Program-made: the position numbers and the translations under genes
Shown here: positions 39,009 to 49,569 of the stretch, one piece after another
Layout of the letters: the number at the start of each line of letters is the position of its first letter
Position numbering within the stretch: the stretch's first letter is position 1
Notes under the pieces: model-generated
Database searches by the model: none
What the model was told of the DNA's origin: nothing
Seen by the model: the letters and a program-made list of their open reading frames with translations, nothing else
Origin: Acanthaster planci
Taxonomy: Eukaryota > Echinodermata > Asteroidea > Valvatida > Acanthasteridae
Direction: 5' to 3'
DNA: 64,000 bases
Assembly: GCF_001949145.1 (NCBI RefSeq)
Contig: NW_019091407.1
Location: 1,399,860 to 1,463,859, forward strand

Positions 39009-40821
39009 AAAGTGATTATGAAAGTTCTTTTTCCTTTGTATTTCTGAAGCCTATTTAATAGGCTAATCTGGCAATACGACTCAGAGGCTTTTTACTGCAG
39101 TGACATCAGGTTCATGTAAAGGAGGTGCTTGTGCATTAAATACCTTTTTGACCAATAGGGTGCTGTGATTCATAAAATGTATGCACAAGGCTAAGAGCGT
39201 GTGCATGATGAACAGGGTGCCATTCTCACTGGTCTATTTGATTTATGTTATTTTTATTTTTTTAGTTTTATCACACGTTTATCTTCCTGATTATAGATTT
39301 CAACATTTATTTTAGGAATCAAAATTTGATTTGGTGTCATAATTCTCTATTTTTAATCAAGTGCCATGTTGAGTATCTTAAATTCCTTTTCAGATGAATG
39401 CTTTCATTTGTTTCAAAGTTGTGTTCAAAGTTGCAAAGTTTGTACTTGTTTATCATGTACAACTGGGCCTACTAATCATGAAACTTAATTCTTTTCAGAT
39501 AAACCAATGACAATAATTCTAATAACCCCGGGACACTGTCAAGGTCAAGTCTAACATGCTGTCCAGACTTTGTGTGTGCATGAAACAAACATATACAGTT
39601 TCCTGCCAAAAGCAATTTGGGATGTGCATGGTAGTTTAAGCATCAACTTTACCTGTGTATATGGATGGCCAAATCCGTGATAACATGTCCTCTGCTGCAA
39701 AGTGGTTTATTCCTTCTACACTGCTTTGTGATTTGGTGGACTATTAAAGAAAAGGAACTATGCCTGTAGTGTGAACTTCAATTGTCTTTGCTTTGGATAG
39801 GATGTTTTTAATTCTTACAATGCGTCATATATTTCAGACATCATTATTTCTGAGAATTTCTTCTTCAGTTATTAGTGCTGCTGTTTTTTGCTAAGCTAAG
39901 TTTTGCTACGTTCCGCTTTTATTTTTTGTTTTTTCAAGCAAAGACGTTTGATACATTTTTGGGTTTACAGAGTCTGCAAGTATCATTTAGATCTGACTGC
40001 TGGTGTTACCATATCAAATGAGTATAAAATGGAAGATTTGCTTGAATATATAAATCACCTACGGACGTATATAAAAACCTGGACTTGCAACGCCTTTGTA
40101 TGAAGAAGACGCCAACCAGTGGCCATTTTACCGAGCGGAATACAAATGCATGGGTTGGCTCCCTTCTATTGACGTCAGGAAGAACAAAAGCGGGCATTGC
40201 CAGGAAAGCTTTGTATTCGGCTCGGTCAAATGGTCACGAGTGGATTCAATGATCTCTCTGAGCTGATTAAGGGCATTGCGAGTCCAGATTTTATTATACA
40301 CATCCGTGAAATCACCTCCTACATATGCCTAAAAATAGTCCACACAATTTGTATTGCTGCCCCTGTGCAGAGTCAAGAGTTCTTTTTAAAAGCTGTTCTA
40401 AATACAGTTCAGGATTTTCTTTTTCAACAAAAAGACCCCATTTGGGGCCTGAAAGGTCAGATCTATTCATAAAAGCACACCCTTATTAAGATTGGGTTGA
40501 CAGGATATTCCACAAGCTATTCATTTATCCAGAGGGCAGGTATTTCAGAACACATTCCAAAGAACAAAATATATAGGTGAAGTGACCCTTGGCCTTTGAA
40601 AGTCACACCAACAAACAAATTCAAGCTAATTGGCCTCTCCGACATTTTTGTTTTATTTGCTTGTATCGCAGGAACTTTCCTACTTTTTCTTGGACTTTTA
40701 TTCAGCCAAATCTGAGCACCTCATTTCGCAAATTGTGTAAGGAAGACGGCTTGTTTATGTTGTACTATATATAAATCGTGCAGCAAGAGTAATAACTGAC
40801 TGTTCTTGAACATAGGAATAT
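39009..40821. other. no gene recognised
   Basis: About 1.8 kb of AT-rich DNA with ORFs under 95 codons. The only structure seen is the inverted repeat at 40123-40233, listed separately. Confidence 0.45.
40123..40233. repeat. imperfect inverted repeat
   Basis: CCATTTTACCGAGCGGAATA at 40123-40142 (continuing to 40149) is mirrored by GCTTTGTATTCGGCTCGGTC at 40208-40227 (continuing to 40233). The arms are about 26 bases or more with a few mismatches, around a 58-base loop. It may be the core of a worn foldback element; no outer ends were found. Confidence 0.5.
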
Positions 40822-40960
40822 CTACCCAAACAGTTGTTTCTTTAGCAAATTTCCTTTCATACCCGGCACTTTTTGCCATTCGCTAAAAACTTGATCAACA
40901 GTAGTGCGTCCTTTAGTGCTACAATGCAGTATGGCGCCACTGCCATGCTCATCCTTTTTT
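40822..40960. repeat. inverted terminal repeat of copy A (3' end of element)
   Basis: The plus strand has blocks CTACCCA, ATTTCCTTTCAT, CCATTCGCTAAA, AGTAGTGCGTCC and CTGCCATGCTCATCCT. These match, in the same order, the reverse complement of 47172-47298 and of 56515-56645. The match is patchy but colinear over about 130 bases. Confidence 0.7.
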
Positions 40961-41000
40961 GGAAGTCTGTGCCAGAGTGGGAAGGACCAGTGGGTGCCAA

Positions 41001-41081
41001 CTGTTTGGGTAGGTATTACCTAGCAGATCCCCCCCCCCATAATGTGGGAATAAGTCCACTGCACTCATCCTACCCAAACAG
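41001..41081. repeat. internal complementary-region-like segment
   Basis: CTGTTTGGGTAGG at 41001-41013 and CCTACCCAAACAG at 41069-41081 form a perfect 13-bp inverted pair. The same CTACCCAAACAGTTG occurs at the outer edge of the nearby terminal repeat (about 40824). DIRS elements are known to carry such a segment, complementary to the element ends, just inside the 3' terminal repeat. Confidence 0.6.
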
Positions 41082-41299
41082 TCACTGCTTTAGTACAGTA
41101 GCACCATATCCTGGAGGAACGTTGGCGAGGACGCACTGATTGAGAGCAAAATGTGATTAGTGTCTCGTATGTCTTGAAGAGGATGAAGGGGGAGTGTTGA
41201 GAATGCATCAGCACAGGGGGAGCTCTAAGGTAGATCTGGAGGGGTCCATTCCGGTGAAGGTCCTCCTGGTCTCAGGGCAGAGGAGGGGCAGGACTGTCT

Positions 41300-41640
41300 T
41301 GCCATGGGAGCAGTCTCGTTGCAAGACATCACCCAGGCACCCTGAGGTGAATGTTGAGGGTGTCTTCCAGTATGCCACTGTGCAGATCCTCCATTGGGAC
41401 ACCACAGAAGAATGCCTTTGAGGTGGCTACCACCCTGATGTCATGAGCTCCGATAAGGCGGTGGGTTTCATCATCTAAGGATGTTGGCCATTCGGTGTTA
41501 AAATTAATGGCCGAGACAGTCCATCTAGCTACTGCGTCTCTGCTTGCTGGCTGATGAGGTTTTACCAAGGTAATGAAGAGCTGAGATGTTAACCTCTCAG
41601 TTTCCGAGTCCTGGCCAAGCACAATTCTAATTTGATCTTG
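41300..41640 (-). pseudogene. DIRS-type tyrosine recombinase fragment
   Basis: The minus-strand translation contains KPHQPASRDAVARW followed by GAHDIRVVATS and GVPMEDL. The order and spacing match the C-terminal catalytic region of tyrosine recombinases in DIRS elements, including the H-x-x-R pair. In life this enzyme would integrate the circular DNA copy. It is part of a broken fossil. Confidence 0.65.
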
Positions 41641-42026
41641 TATTCTGTACTGAAGGAGGAAAGTCCTAATTGAGCATGTTGTTTTTTTCTATTTGCACAT
41701 ATCTTACAATTGTTTTGAGTGGGAAAACAGTTTTGAAAAAAATATATTCAAATCAAAGTTGCTCATGGATGGAGACAGACAGGAGATTGATTACTTGCAC
41801 TAACATATTTTATACACAGAAATTCTATGGCCTATGCAGCACGGTCATAGCGAGCTCTTCGATGTCTTAGTGTGCACGATACATGTACATGTGTGTAGAT
41901 GTCCAAAATCCAACTGAACCGAACCTTGACACCTACTTGCAGCACTATTTGATACGGAAGTTAGATTTTTTTATTACCTTCAAAGAATATTGGTACACTC
42001 CCATATAAACTTCTTTATTTCCCAGT

Positions 42027-42890
42027 CTAAAAACACTTCAAGTTGTGGTCTTCAGCAAGGGAGCCCAAGGACTTAGACAATGTCATGCTGGAGCAGATGG
42101 AGGTGAGACTCAGGGGGGAATAGGCTGCCCACTGAGAGGGGTTCCTCCTCGTCGGACAACGGATCCACAGAGTCGGATGCATGCGGATCAGGATCAGCTG
42201 GACATGAGGAACTGGTGCTGTGTTGACTCCCAGTGGCTGATGACTGCCATGATGCTGCTGTGATAATACTGGTTGACTCTCCTGCTTGGCCCCAGAGTCT
42301 TGCATGTATGTATGGTGTGGAGGGGGTGAGTACGGATTTGGATCCAGGTACGTAGCTGCTGGATGATGCAGAGAGTAGTACTGTATGAGCATGGACAAGG
42401 TTTCTGATATGAGGTGGAGTGTAGTCAACACCTTACTTTCTTCCCTGATGAGGTATGGAACCCAGGAGGGTGTCTAGATGCCGGATTGGTTGGAGACATA
42501 TCTGCAGGGGATTCCCTTGTGCATGAGCGTCGTCAGAGTTCTGGACGAGGACAGTGGGTTGAGCAGCCTGACTAGAATAGGGAAGAAGGCCGAAAGCCCC
42601 AGCAGTGAAGCAGTCCAGGGGCCTTGGGTCTGGCTGGAGACTGGGCAGCGGTAGCCATTGCAGGCCCGGTCCTGATCACCATATCTGATGCGGAATCCCA
42701 GGTGGGATGGGAGCAGGAAGATGCCACTGACCACTTGGCCGTAGAGTACTGGCCATTGTGAGTGGGAGGTGGGCTGTATTTTACTTGGGGCAGTGCTGTG
42801 AGACCACCCTGTTTGGTCAACAGTCACAGAGCAGTGAATGGGCCCAGGGCAGGAGGTGGATAGACGCTGCTGCCCTACGGGCATGGTGAG
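42027..42890 (-). pseudogene. gag-like region of DIRS-like copy A
   Basis: A minus-strand reading has DEEEPLSVGSLFPPESHLHL, which lines up with NEDEPLSVNDLSPSESRLRL in copy B at about 50.8 kb. The upstream DNA (about 42.66-42.83 kb) also lines up with 51.37-51.42 kb of copy B. This colinearity identifies the region as gag-like. It is broken. Confidence 0.55.
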
Positions 42891-43130
42891 CCAACCAGGG
42901 GTGGTAGCTTTGCCCGTGACAATACCGTATTACCGCTTGCCGTGGGCAGTGGTACAGTGCTTAAGTGCTATAGCCGTAGGGCACCACAGCGTGTCGCTTG
43001 GTCTTGTTCTCGGTACTGAGTAGCGACTCATTGTACTCCAGTAGGCCTGTGAAGAAGTGTAAATAACCAGCAAGTTCAAGCTCGGCAATGGCCCATGCAT
43101 TGCCAGAAAGGGCGGTTTAGGAGTTCAGGG

Positions 43131-43450
43131 ACTATGTGTACAACTGATGAGCCCATCATGCCGGCCTGGAGTGTGAAGAGTGGGGCCACTGGGTTGTATG
43201 TGCCTCTTGATGGTGTTGATAGTGGCCTTACCAAGTCTGTCTGGTAAGCTGGTGAGGGCACGGTGAGCCAGCCTGACTCACTTCAGCCTGATGCTCACAC
43301 TATGTGTACTACTGAGCCCACTGCCCCAAACTGAAGCATGAAGAGTTTGGGCCACTAGGTGGGGCCTCTTGACTGTGTCAGTGGTGGCTCTGCCTGCACC
43401 AGCAAGCCGGAGAGAGTGTGAACTGGCCTACTTGCTTCAGCCTGATGCCT
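43131..43450. repeat. 168-bp tandem repeat in the 5' leader of copy A
   Basis: Two units start with ACTATGTGTAC at 43131 and 43299. They share GAAGAGT..GGGCCACT and CTTCAGCCTGATGC blocks. They are diverged and the second unit is a little shorter. They sit between the gag-like region and the terminal region. Confidence 0.7.
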
Positions 43451-43853
43451 ACACTCTGGGCAAACTGAAAACTACAAAGGAGGTAGATGTAAATTAGGGT
43501 ATCGCTAAATGTAGGTCGCACCCCCTACCGACAGTAACGAAAAGGGGGATAGAAAGCCGAAGTACTATCCTATTCCCAGTGTTGGTTAGGATATGAAACC
43601 GCTGCACCACAGTGTTCCTACAAACACTAGCAATCCCTTGCTCAACATGGACGTACCCATAACCAAAGACCTGGTGCCCACTGTGTAACGAGCGCAATAC
43701 TAGGAGGGGGATGGATGTTCTAGAATAGGTCTCCCAGTCTGGAACATATGATGTAACATGATATACATACAGAGGGAGATACAAAAGAAAAACACTGACA
43801 CGTGCACAGCAATGACTAAATGCTTTGACGGGTGACAAGAAAAGGACATTCTG

Positions 43854-44265
43854 TCACGATCTTTATTCTGTCATAAAAAAGTGCACAAAAGGCACACCTA
43901 TGAATGCAGTACATAAACCAATGCATATAGAGGTGACACGGAAGAAAAGATTTATCGCCATCTTTATTATGGTCACGAAATGAAAACAATAAACACCAAT
44001 ACGTTCACAATCATAACAAAAAGCATTGAAAAGGTGGCAGGAAGGAACAATCAATCACAAACTTAATTGTAGTCAAGAATAAAAATGCAAGATATACACC
44101 TTTAAATGCCGTATGATAACAAATGCATAGAAAGGCAATTAAACACAGAGGAAACACTCTCATCACAAGCTTAATTACAATTATAAAAAAGAGACATGAT
44201 ACACCTAGAGAAGCGCAACATGAAAACACAGTGAACACAGAACAAAGTGTAGCAAACGAAAAAAA
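43854..44265. repeat. degenerate ~100-bp tandem repeat, four units
   Basis: The block TCACAA(A/G)CTTAATT..TCA followed by an A-rich stretch recurs at 43854, 43955, 44055 and 44163, a period of 100-108 bases. Between anchors there are shared pieces such as CAATGCAT and ACACCTA. Similar blocks appear in copy B (56.10-56.47 kb), so the array belongs to the element's 5' terminal region. Confidence 0.65.
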
Positions 44266-44413
44266 TCTCAAAAATTCTGAGTTGGACAATACATGTCCGT
44301 TCTTAATAGTATTAAGAAAAGACCATCGTCACGGGCGCTGCAGTGGTGGTGCCATGGCTGCTCTCAATGCTTCCTTGGTGCCACACAGACTCGACCATCT
44401 TGAACATTAAGAC

Positions 44414-44900
44414 ATGGAGTTGATGTGGATATCTGTCAACCTTTCGTCAGACTCCTGGTTGATTGGCATCCTTTATTGTCCACCATCATCGACTGCTCTG
44501 TATTGGCCAAAACTCTGTGATGCACTCATATCTGCCAACATGGAGGACTTCGATGGTTGCCTTATTTTGGGCGACTTTAACTTTGACGTCAACCCTCTCC
44601 ATCAGTCTAGCCCAAATTGCACGAGACTATTTGAAATCTCCTCAGAATTTTTCCTTGAGCAGCTTATTACATCAGTGACCCATCCCTCTGATAGGGAAAT
44701 CTGTTGGCTCAACGATCGATCTGGTTTTCAGCGATTGCCCTGACAGAATTGCTTCAGTAAGCACTGCCTCAAGCCCTGTTGAGTTGGATCACCTCGCTAT
44801 ACATGTGGATTTCCACCTGCACAAGCCACCACCATGCCCTGCCGTCCTCCGATCTTTTCTTCAATTTCACCGTGGTGACTTTGATCACTTAGGGATGATC
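44414..44900 (+). pseudogene. LINE apurinic-type endonuclease fragment
   Basis: Translation gives MELMWISVNL, GILYCPPSST and LILGDFNFDVN, the last being the classic endonuclease motif. After a frame change near 44700 it continues with STIDLVFSDCPDRI and VELDHLAIHVDF, the motifs near the end of the domain. The N-terminal third is missing because of 5' truncation. Confidence 0.8.
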
Positions 44901-45419
44901 TCCTTCCGTGGTCAGCTTTCATGGATCAGGCAGACGTCAACTCTTCACTGACCTGCTGGGTGGTGCTATACACGACTCAATGCCTACATCGGTTAATCAT
45001 TGTAATTCCTGTTTCTCATCGTGGATGACGAATGAACTGAAAAACTGATCAACAAAAACACAGGTTGTTCAAACTTGCTTGCCATTCAGGCTCTCCGAAT
45101 GACTGGTTATTGTACAAAAGGGTTTGTAACAAAGTCAAAAATCAAACACAGAAAGCTTATTGGCAATTTGGTGATGAGATGTTTTCTTCCTTGGACAACA
45201 GGTGTAGATTCTGGTCTTTTGTCTGAAATCGGAAACAGTCACCTTCTCCCCCTGAATTTAACGATAATGGCGTGCATCCTACTCAGCCTGCTACCATTTC
45301 TGCTGCATTTAATGATTATTTCTCCTCGGTGTTTAACCCCTCAGGTTTTATTCCTGAAAACCCTTCTGCCCTGTTCATTACCCATCCTGGAGTTAACAGA
45401 GCTTTTTGTGTCGGAAAGC

Positions 45420-46110
45420 CAAATAATACCTATTCTCAAAAATCTACCCGTCAATAAATCTCCTGGTCCTGATGGTATCCTACCTAGGATCTTGAATAAA
45501 ATTGCAGTGCACATCTGTAATTCACTGAGTCTACTGTTTAACTCGTCACTCCACCATGGTACAATTCCCGAAGCCTGGCGGTGTGCTAACATTACTCCTG
45601 TGTAAAAAAAAAGGTGTTAAGTCCATCCTGACAAATTATAGGCCGGTTGCTCTCACGTCAGTCTTGTGCAAGTACTAGAGCGAGTCATTGCATCTGCCCT
45701 AACCAATCACATGGGTATGTTTGGCTTATTAAACAGCAATCAACATTGCTTTACAAAGCATTGTAGCTTGTGTAACCCAACTTGTTAATGTTTTGTACTA
45801 GTTGGCGTCTGCCCCCGACTGACCACGCCCTCCGCGTATTGATGCTGTTTTCATCGACACGTCAAAGGCATTTGACAGAATGCTGCACAGTGTGTTGCTT
45901 GAGAAACTGGCCTCAGGTTTTAACATCCGGGGTACCGTGTGGCATTGGGTCAAATCCTTAATGAACCGTAGACAGCTAGTGATATTCCAGGGTAGTGCGT
46001 TGTCTTGAGCAGAGTTTTTAGGTCTTACTTTGTTCAATCTATTTGTTAATGACATGTCTGATGGTATTTCTTCTAAATGTGTTATGTTTGCTTCAGACTG
46101 ATCTCGATAA
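45420..46110 (+). pseudogene. LINE reverse transcriptase fragment
   Basis: The order of motifs is LPVNKSPGPDGILPRILNK, then IPEAWRCANITPV, then a frame change, NYRPVALTSVL, then VFIDTSKAFDR (motif A with the catalytic Asp) and WVKSLMNRRQLV. The F-A-D-D position near 46090 reads FASD. Several stops interrupt it. Confidence 0.8.
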
Positions 46111-46126
46111 CCTCCTCCATTGGTGA

Positions 46127-46849
46127 TTGTGTAATTGTATGGTTTTTAATCCTTCCAAAACAAAGCTTATGCACATTACTCAAAGCAGAAATATTCATCC
46201 TCCTATTTACAATCTTGGTGATTCCCCTTTAGCTGCTTCGTCTTCCATCCAGTACCTAGCCATCACCACTAGCTCCGACCTTAGCTGGAACTCCCATGTT
46301 AATACAATTGTTTCTCGTGCCAATTGCCTCTTAGATTTCATTCGATCAGTTGTTGGAGGTTCATCTACCTAAGCATTTTTCAAACTGTACAAATCGCTTG
46401 TCCTACCTGTCCTCGAATATGGCATCCCTTGTTGGGGCCTGCACATACTATCCCAAGAACAACAGATTGAGCATGTGCAACGTTCAGCAACCTGAATTGC
46501 CTTAAAACAACAGCAAGATCAGATGACATATGAGGACAGGCTTGACCGGCTTAACTGGTTCTCCTTATCATCCAGGAGACGATACTTGCTATGCTCTTTT
46601 GTGTTTAAATGTTTACACAGTTTATGCCAATGTGAGACCAGCGATAATGTCCTTGTCAATCCACTCCACTCAGATTTGCTTACATTCTGCCATCTTTCTT
46701 CCCGCACACAAGCTTTGCTTCATTCCCCCACCTTCAGTTTCCATAGAATACGGAATTCTTTTACGCCACTTATCAAAGACTCAGCTGTTTCCGACTCCCT
46801 TCCTCGATTCCTTAGGGCCCTCAAGCAGGCTTTCTTATTGGACACGTAA
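46127..46849 (+). pseudogene. LINE C-terminal domain
   Basis: NPSKTKLMHIT, SIQYLAITTSSDLSWNSHV, then KLYKSLVLPVLEYGIPCW, and finally RLDRLNWFSLSSRRRYLLC, ending LPRFLRALKQAFLLDT before the stop at 46849. This order (post-RT domain, then the W..L..RR.. block) is normal for Jockey/CR1-group LINEs. At least two in-frame stops are seen. Confidence 0.8.
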
Positions 46850-47171
46850 TTCAACCTATTTCTTTTTTTGGCTGTTATTTTAATCACCTGTGTGGGGACC
46901 ATTGTTCTCTTTGTTCTGTATAATTTGTCTTGTTAATGTTATGTGTGGGGGCTGCATACCCATAGGTAATAGTAGTTTATTTTCCTTTGCAGTCCCTGAC
47001 CCACAAACTCTTCTTTGTCTTGTTGCGTATTCAGATTTTTGTCCCTGGTCCCTGCTACTGCTTATATTTACTTGTATTAGTGTTTTTGTTATTTTTGATA
47101 TACTTTTTGTTCAATTTTGCTTTTTTGGCTCTAGTGATGGTCAAATAGATAATAATTACAATAAAAAAAAG

Positions 47172-47298
47172 AGGCAGAACAAGGCAGCCACTCTGCTAGG
47201 CATTGCGCAAGATGAAGGCGCACTACCAATTGATTGAGAATTTAGCAAATGGTGTAATGAATGAAGGAAATATGCAAAGGTATTGGTAATCTGGGTGG
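47172..47298. repeat. inverted terminal repeat of copy A (5' end of element)
   Basis: It resumes the DIRS-like sequence after the LINE and is colinear with 56515-56645 of copy B (GGCAGCC, GGCGCACTACC, GAGAATTTAG, TATTGGTAAT). Reversed, it matches 40822-40960. It marks the outer 5' end of copy A. Confidence 0.7.
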
Positions 47299-48698
47299 GT
47301 TGAAGGCAGTAGACTTGCTATTTTGTAGTGACTGTTTGTGAAAGATGAGCCTAGTGGGCTAAGATACTCTTTATCACGTCTTTCCAAATTAGCCCCTTTT
47401 CTCTCCAGCACTCTGTACCTACATGTATGATGTTTAGGTCAACAGTTTGTCTAAACTGTACAGCCCACATGAGCATAGATACTATACCACATATTGCCAT
47501 GTTTTACATAGTCACAAAAATCATACCATAAATTATGGAACGTACGCAATGAAGGAAATAAAAGTAAGATGGAATATGCCAGGTGCTGACCATGAAGCTG
47601 TAAAAATGGCCAATCTGAGGCTAATGCTTTGTGGCACATGATACACCTACATTCAAAACCAACACATGCAACACTCAACCACAGGATATGAATGAACCAA
47701 ACACTGTCTATACTCTACACTTGATAACGACACTCCCCTCCTAGCCGGGCCTCAGATACCCAGACATCGTTGAAAAGTTCATGGGCAAAGTGACAGGCAT
47801 CTCTTGGCTTCTCTGTCTGCCTCTAAAGATAAGAGCATCACAGGGAAGACCCATCCGGAGACCTGACAGCATCATTAACCAGGACAGCCTCTGTGTCGTG
47901 GCTTTGACCTTGGTATGCAACCCGCCGGGAAGCAGTAATGTTCAAGATGCTGAACTTGGACAGAACTTTTTCGGGAGGAAACAGTTTGTCCCTCCTTTCT
48001 CCTTGATCCAAACAGCACGAATGAGTCATGGCAAACAGATCCAGATAAAGAGGGTCATAACAGGTGTCATGGGGCTTCATCTGATGAGAGGAATGTCCAA
48101 AGTGCTGGGTGACATCATAGTAGATCAACTCTCGGAATATGACTAACATTCACGGACCACATGAGCCGGTACACCGAGTTCACGACAGGATCAATTAAAA
48201 CAATTTTGCCCTATCCCCGTGGACCTTGACATTTCAGCAAAAGGGCACACATTGGACCGTGTGGAGGGTTCTTTTTTGATGGGTTGGAGCAATTTGTGTA
48301 TTTCCTCCTTAACAGAGCCTACCATAGCAAAAAACATTTCCCACATCACAAGCATTCCAGTCTTCAACTAGAGTCACTCAGACCCAATGCTCAGTGTGAA
48401 GTTTGCCGTCCAAATATAAAGACGTACAAATCCAGACTGAGTCAAACTGACAAGGCATCAAATGTCAAAGAAACCTGCTGATTAAGCACGGTTACAGCAT
48501 AGCTTCAGCTGTGCATGGTCAGAAAAAGTCTCTGTGAATGAAATTAATACTAAGGGACCGTTTGTTTTTTGAATTTGTCATTTTCAGCCATTGGGGATTG
48601 CTGTCCAAGTCCTTTTGTCAAAGCAGTACTCGTGCGTGTTGCGGAAATTGGTTAGGTTATGGGGAAGACTTTGGCCAGAATCCAGGGTGGGAAAAATT
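47299..48698. other. no assigned gene; overlapping ORFs at 47.8-48.15 kb
   Basis: A plus-strand ORF of 121 codons (47781-48146) overlaps a minus-strand ORF of 103 codons (47838-48149). Local GC is higher than in the flanks, and the minus strand has an acceptor-like AG just outside its open stretch (near 48150). I recognise no domain in either. One of them might be a host exon; nothing decides which. Confidence 0.3.
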
Positions 48699-48934
48699 CA
48701 TGGATATTGTTGGGGGCACTTGCCCTCTGCCTTGGAAAGAATTTGACGATTAAAAAAGAATGGGGAGCAATTAAAAGAGAAGGAAAGAGAGGTGAAAGGG
48801 GAAGAAAATAATCAATTTGTTTGAAAAACTCCTTAACTGTTGATGGTTTATCAGTTCCTAGCTGACGAGTGCTTCCCTCCCCTGGAAGCCAAGTTGTCTC
48901 CTCCTCCCCCCAAAAAATCCTAGCAACATCCATG
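48699..48934. mobile_element. MITE, family 2 copy 3
   Basis: The ends are CATGGATATTGTTGG on the left and TAGCAACATCCATG on the right, an imperfect inverted pair. Inside are GCACTTGCCCTCTG near the left end and AAGTTGTCTCCTCC near the right end, both shared with the 21.8-kb element in the same order. It has no coding capacity. Confidence 0.65.
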
Positions 48935-49554
48935 AGAGAATTATTACGACTGTATAAATTTATGGTTTTATAGTTAAATGTTCAAAACATCCACTGCACC
49001 TGATGATCAAGTTCCATCGTAAGACCAGTTTGGGCTTGAAATTAAATGTGAGCCGCCTCTGATTCTGTCAGTAGAAATTCTGTGTCTGTGTCAAGTTTGT
49101 TTTTGGTGGCTGGCCATAAAGGAGAACCAAGAAAACAAAACAGCATTCAACACAATTCCACAGAACTCTGAACAAAATGAAAAAAGTCCAGTTTTGTCTT
49201 GTTAATGTGATTGAATGAAAGTTTTTGGGTACATCACTAGATGGCTTCAGGGGCTTAAGTCTGAAACTTAAGTGATAAAAAACTGTGACCAGAAAAATGA
49301 ACCCACGGCACAATCAACGATTTTTACAGACATGATGTAGATGGTGCTTCATGTTCAGATGCAGCCAAAACATGCTGAGTCCTGGTGGTGGGCCATCCTT
49401 TTCTTTAAGATTTTAGAAAATTGTTTGTTCCTATTTCAACTATTCACAAATGTATGCTGTTTTGTGGTTTCTATGTGGCCATAATATACTTGAAAGCTAA
49501 AAATTTCAAAAAAGAGACAAGTCACAAATTCAAACCACTTCAATTCATGAAATG
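48935..49554. other. no gene recognised
   Basis: About 0.6 kb of AT-rich DNA between the MITE and DIRS-like copy B, with only short ORFs. Confidence 0.45.
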
Positions 49555-49569
49555 GGTCCACGAAAAAAG

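Larger units (their letters stand above)
44331..47171 (+). mobile_element. CR1/Jockey-group LINE, 5'-truncated, inserted in DIRS-like copy A
   Basis: The element starts inside the endonuclease domain and runs through the reverse transcriptase, a C-terminal domain and a 3' UTR to an AT-rich tail (ATTACAATAAAA). The uninterrupted target sequence is preserved in copy B as CTAAGAAAAAGAGGACG. Here it is split as TTAAGAAAAGA on the left and AAAAAGAGGCAG on the right, implying a target duplication of about 9 bases that overlaps the tail. Many stops and frame changes make it inactive. The exact clade (CR1, L2 or a relative) is not settled by eye. Confidence 0.85.
40822..47298 (-). mobile_element. DIRS-like tyrosine-recombinase retrotransposon fossil, copy A
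   Basis: A minus-strand element with inverted terminal repeats at 40822-40960 and 47172-47298. Going 5' to 3' on the minus strand, the parts seen are a long 5' leader with tandem repeats, a gag-like region (about 42.9-42.0 kb), a tyrosine-recombinase region (about 41.64-41.3 kb) and an internal complementary-region-like segment just inside the 3' terminal repeat. The reverse transcriptase is not seen in this copy. The element is broken in many places and looks old. A LINE (44331-47171) is inserted in its 5' terminal part. The DIRS assignment rests on the recombinase motif, the inverted ends and the complementary segment together. Confidence 0.7.

Noticed and set aside
41400-43500. GC-rich patch considered as a host gene cluster
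   Set aside because: Colinear with DIRS-like copy B and bounded by inverted terminal repeats; explained as a transposon fossil.
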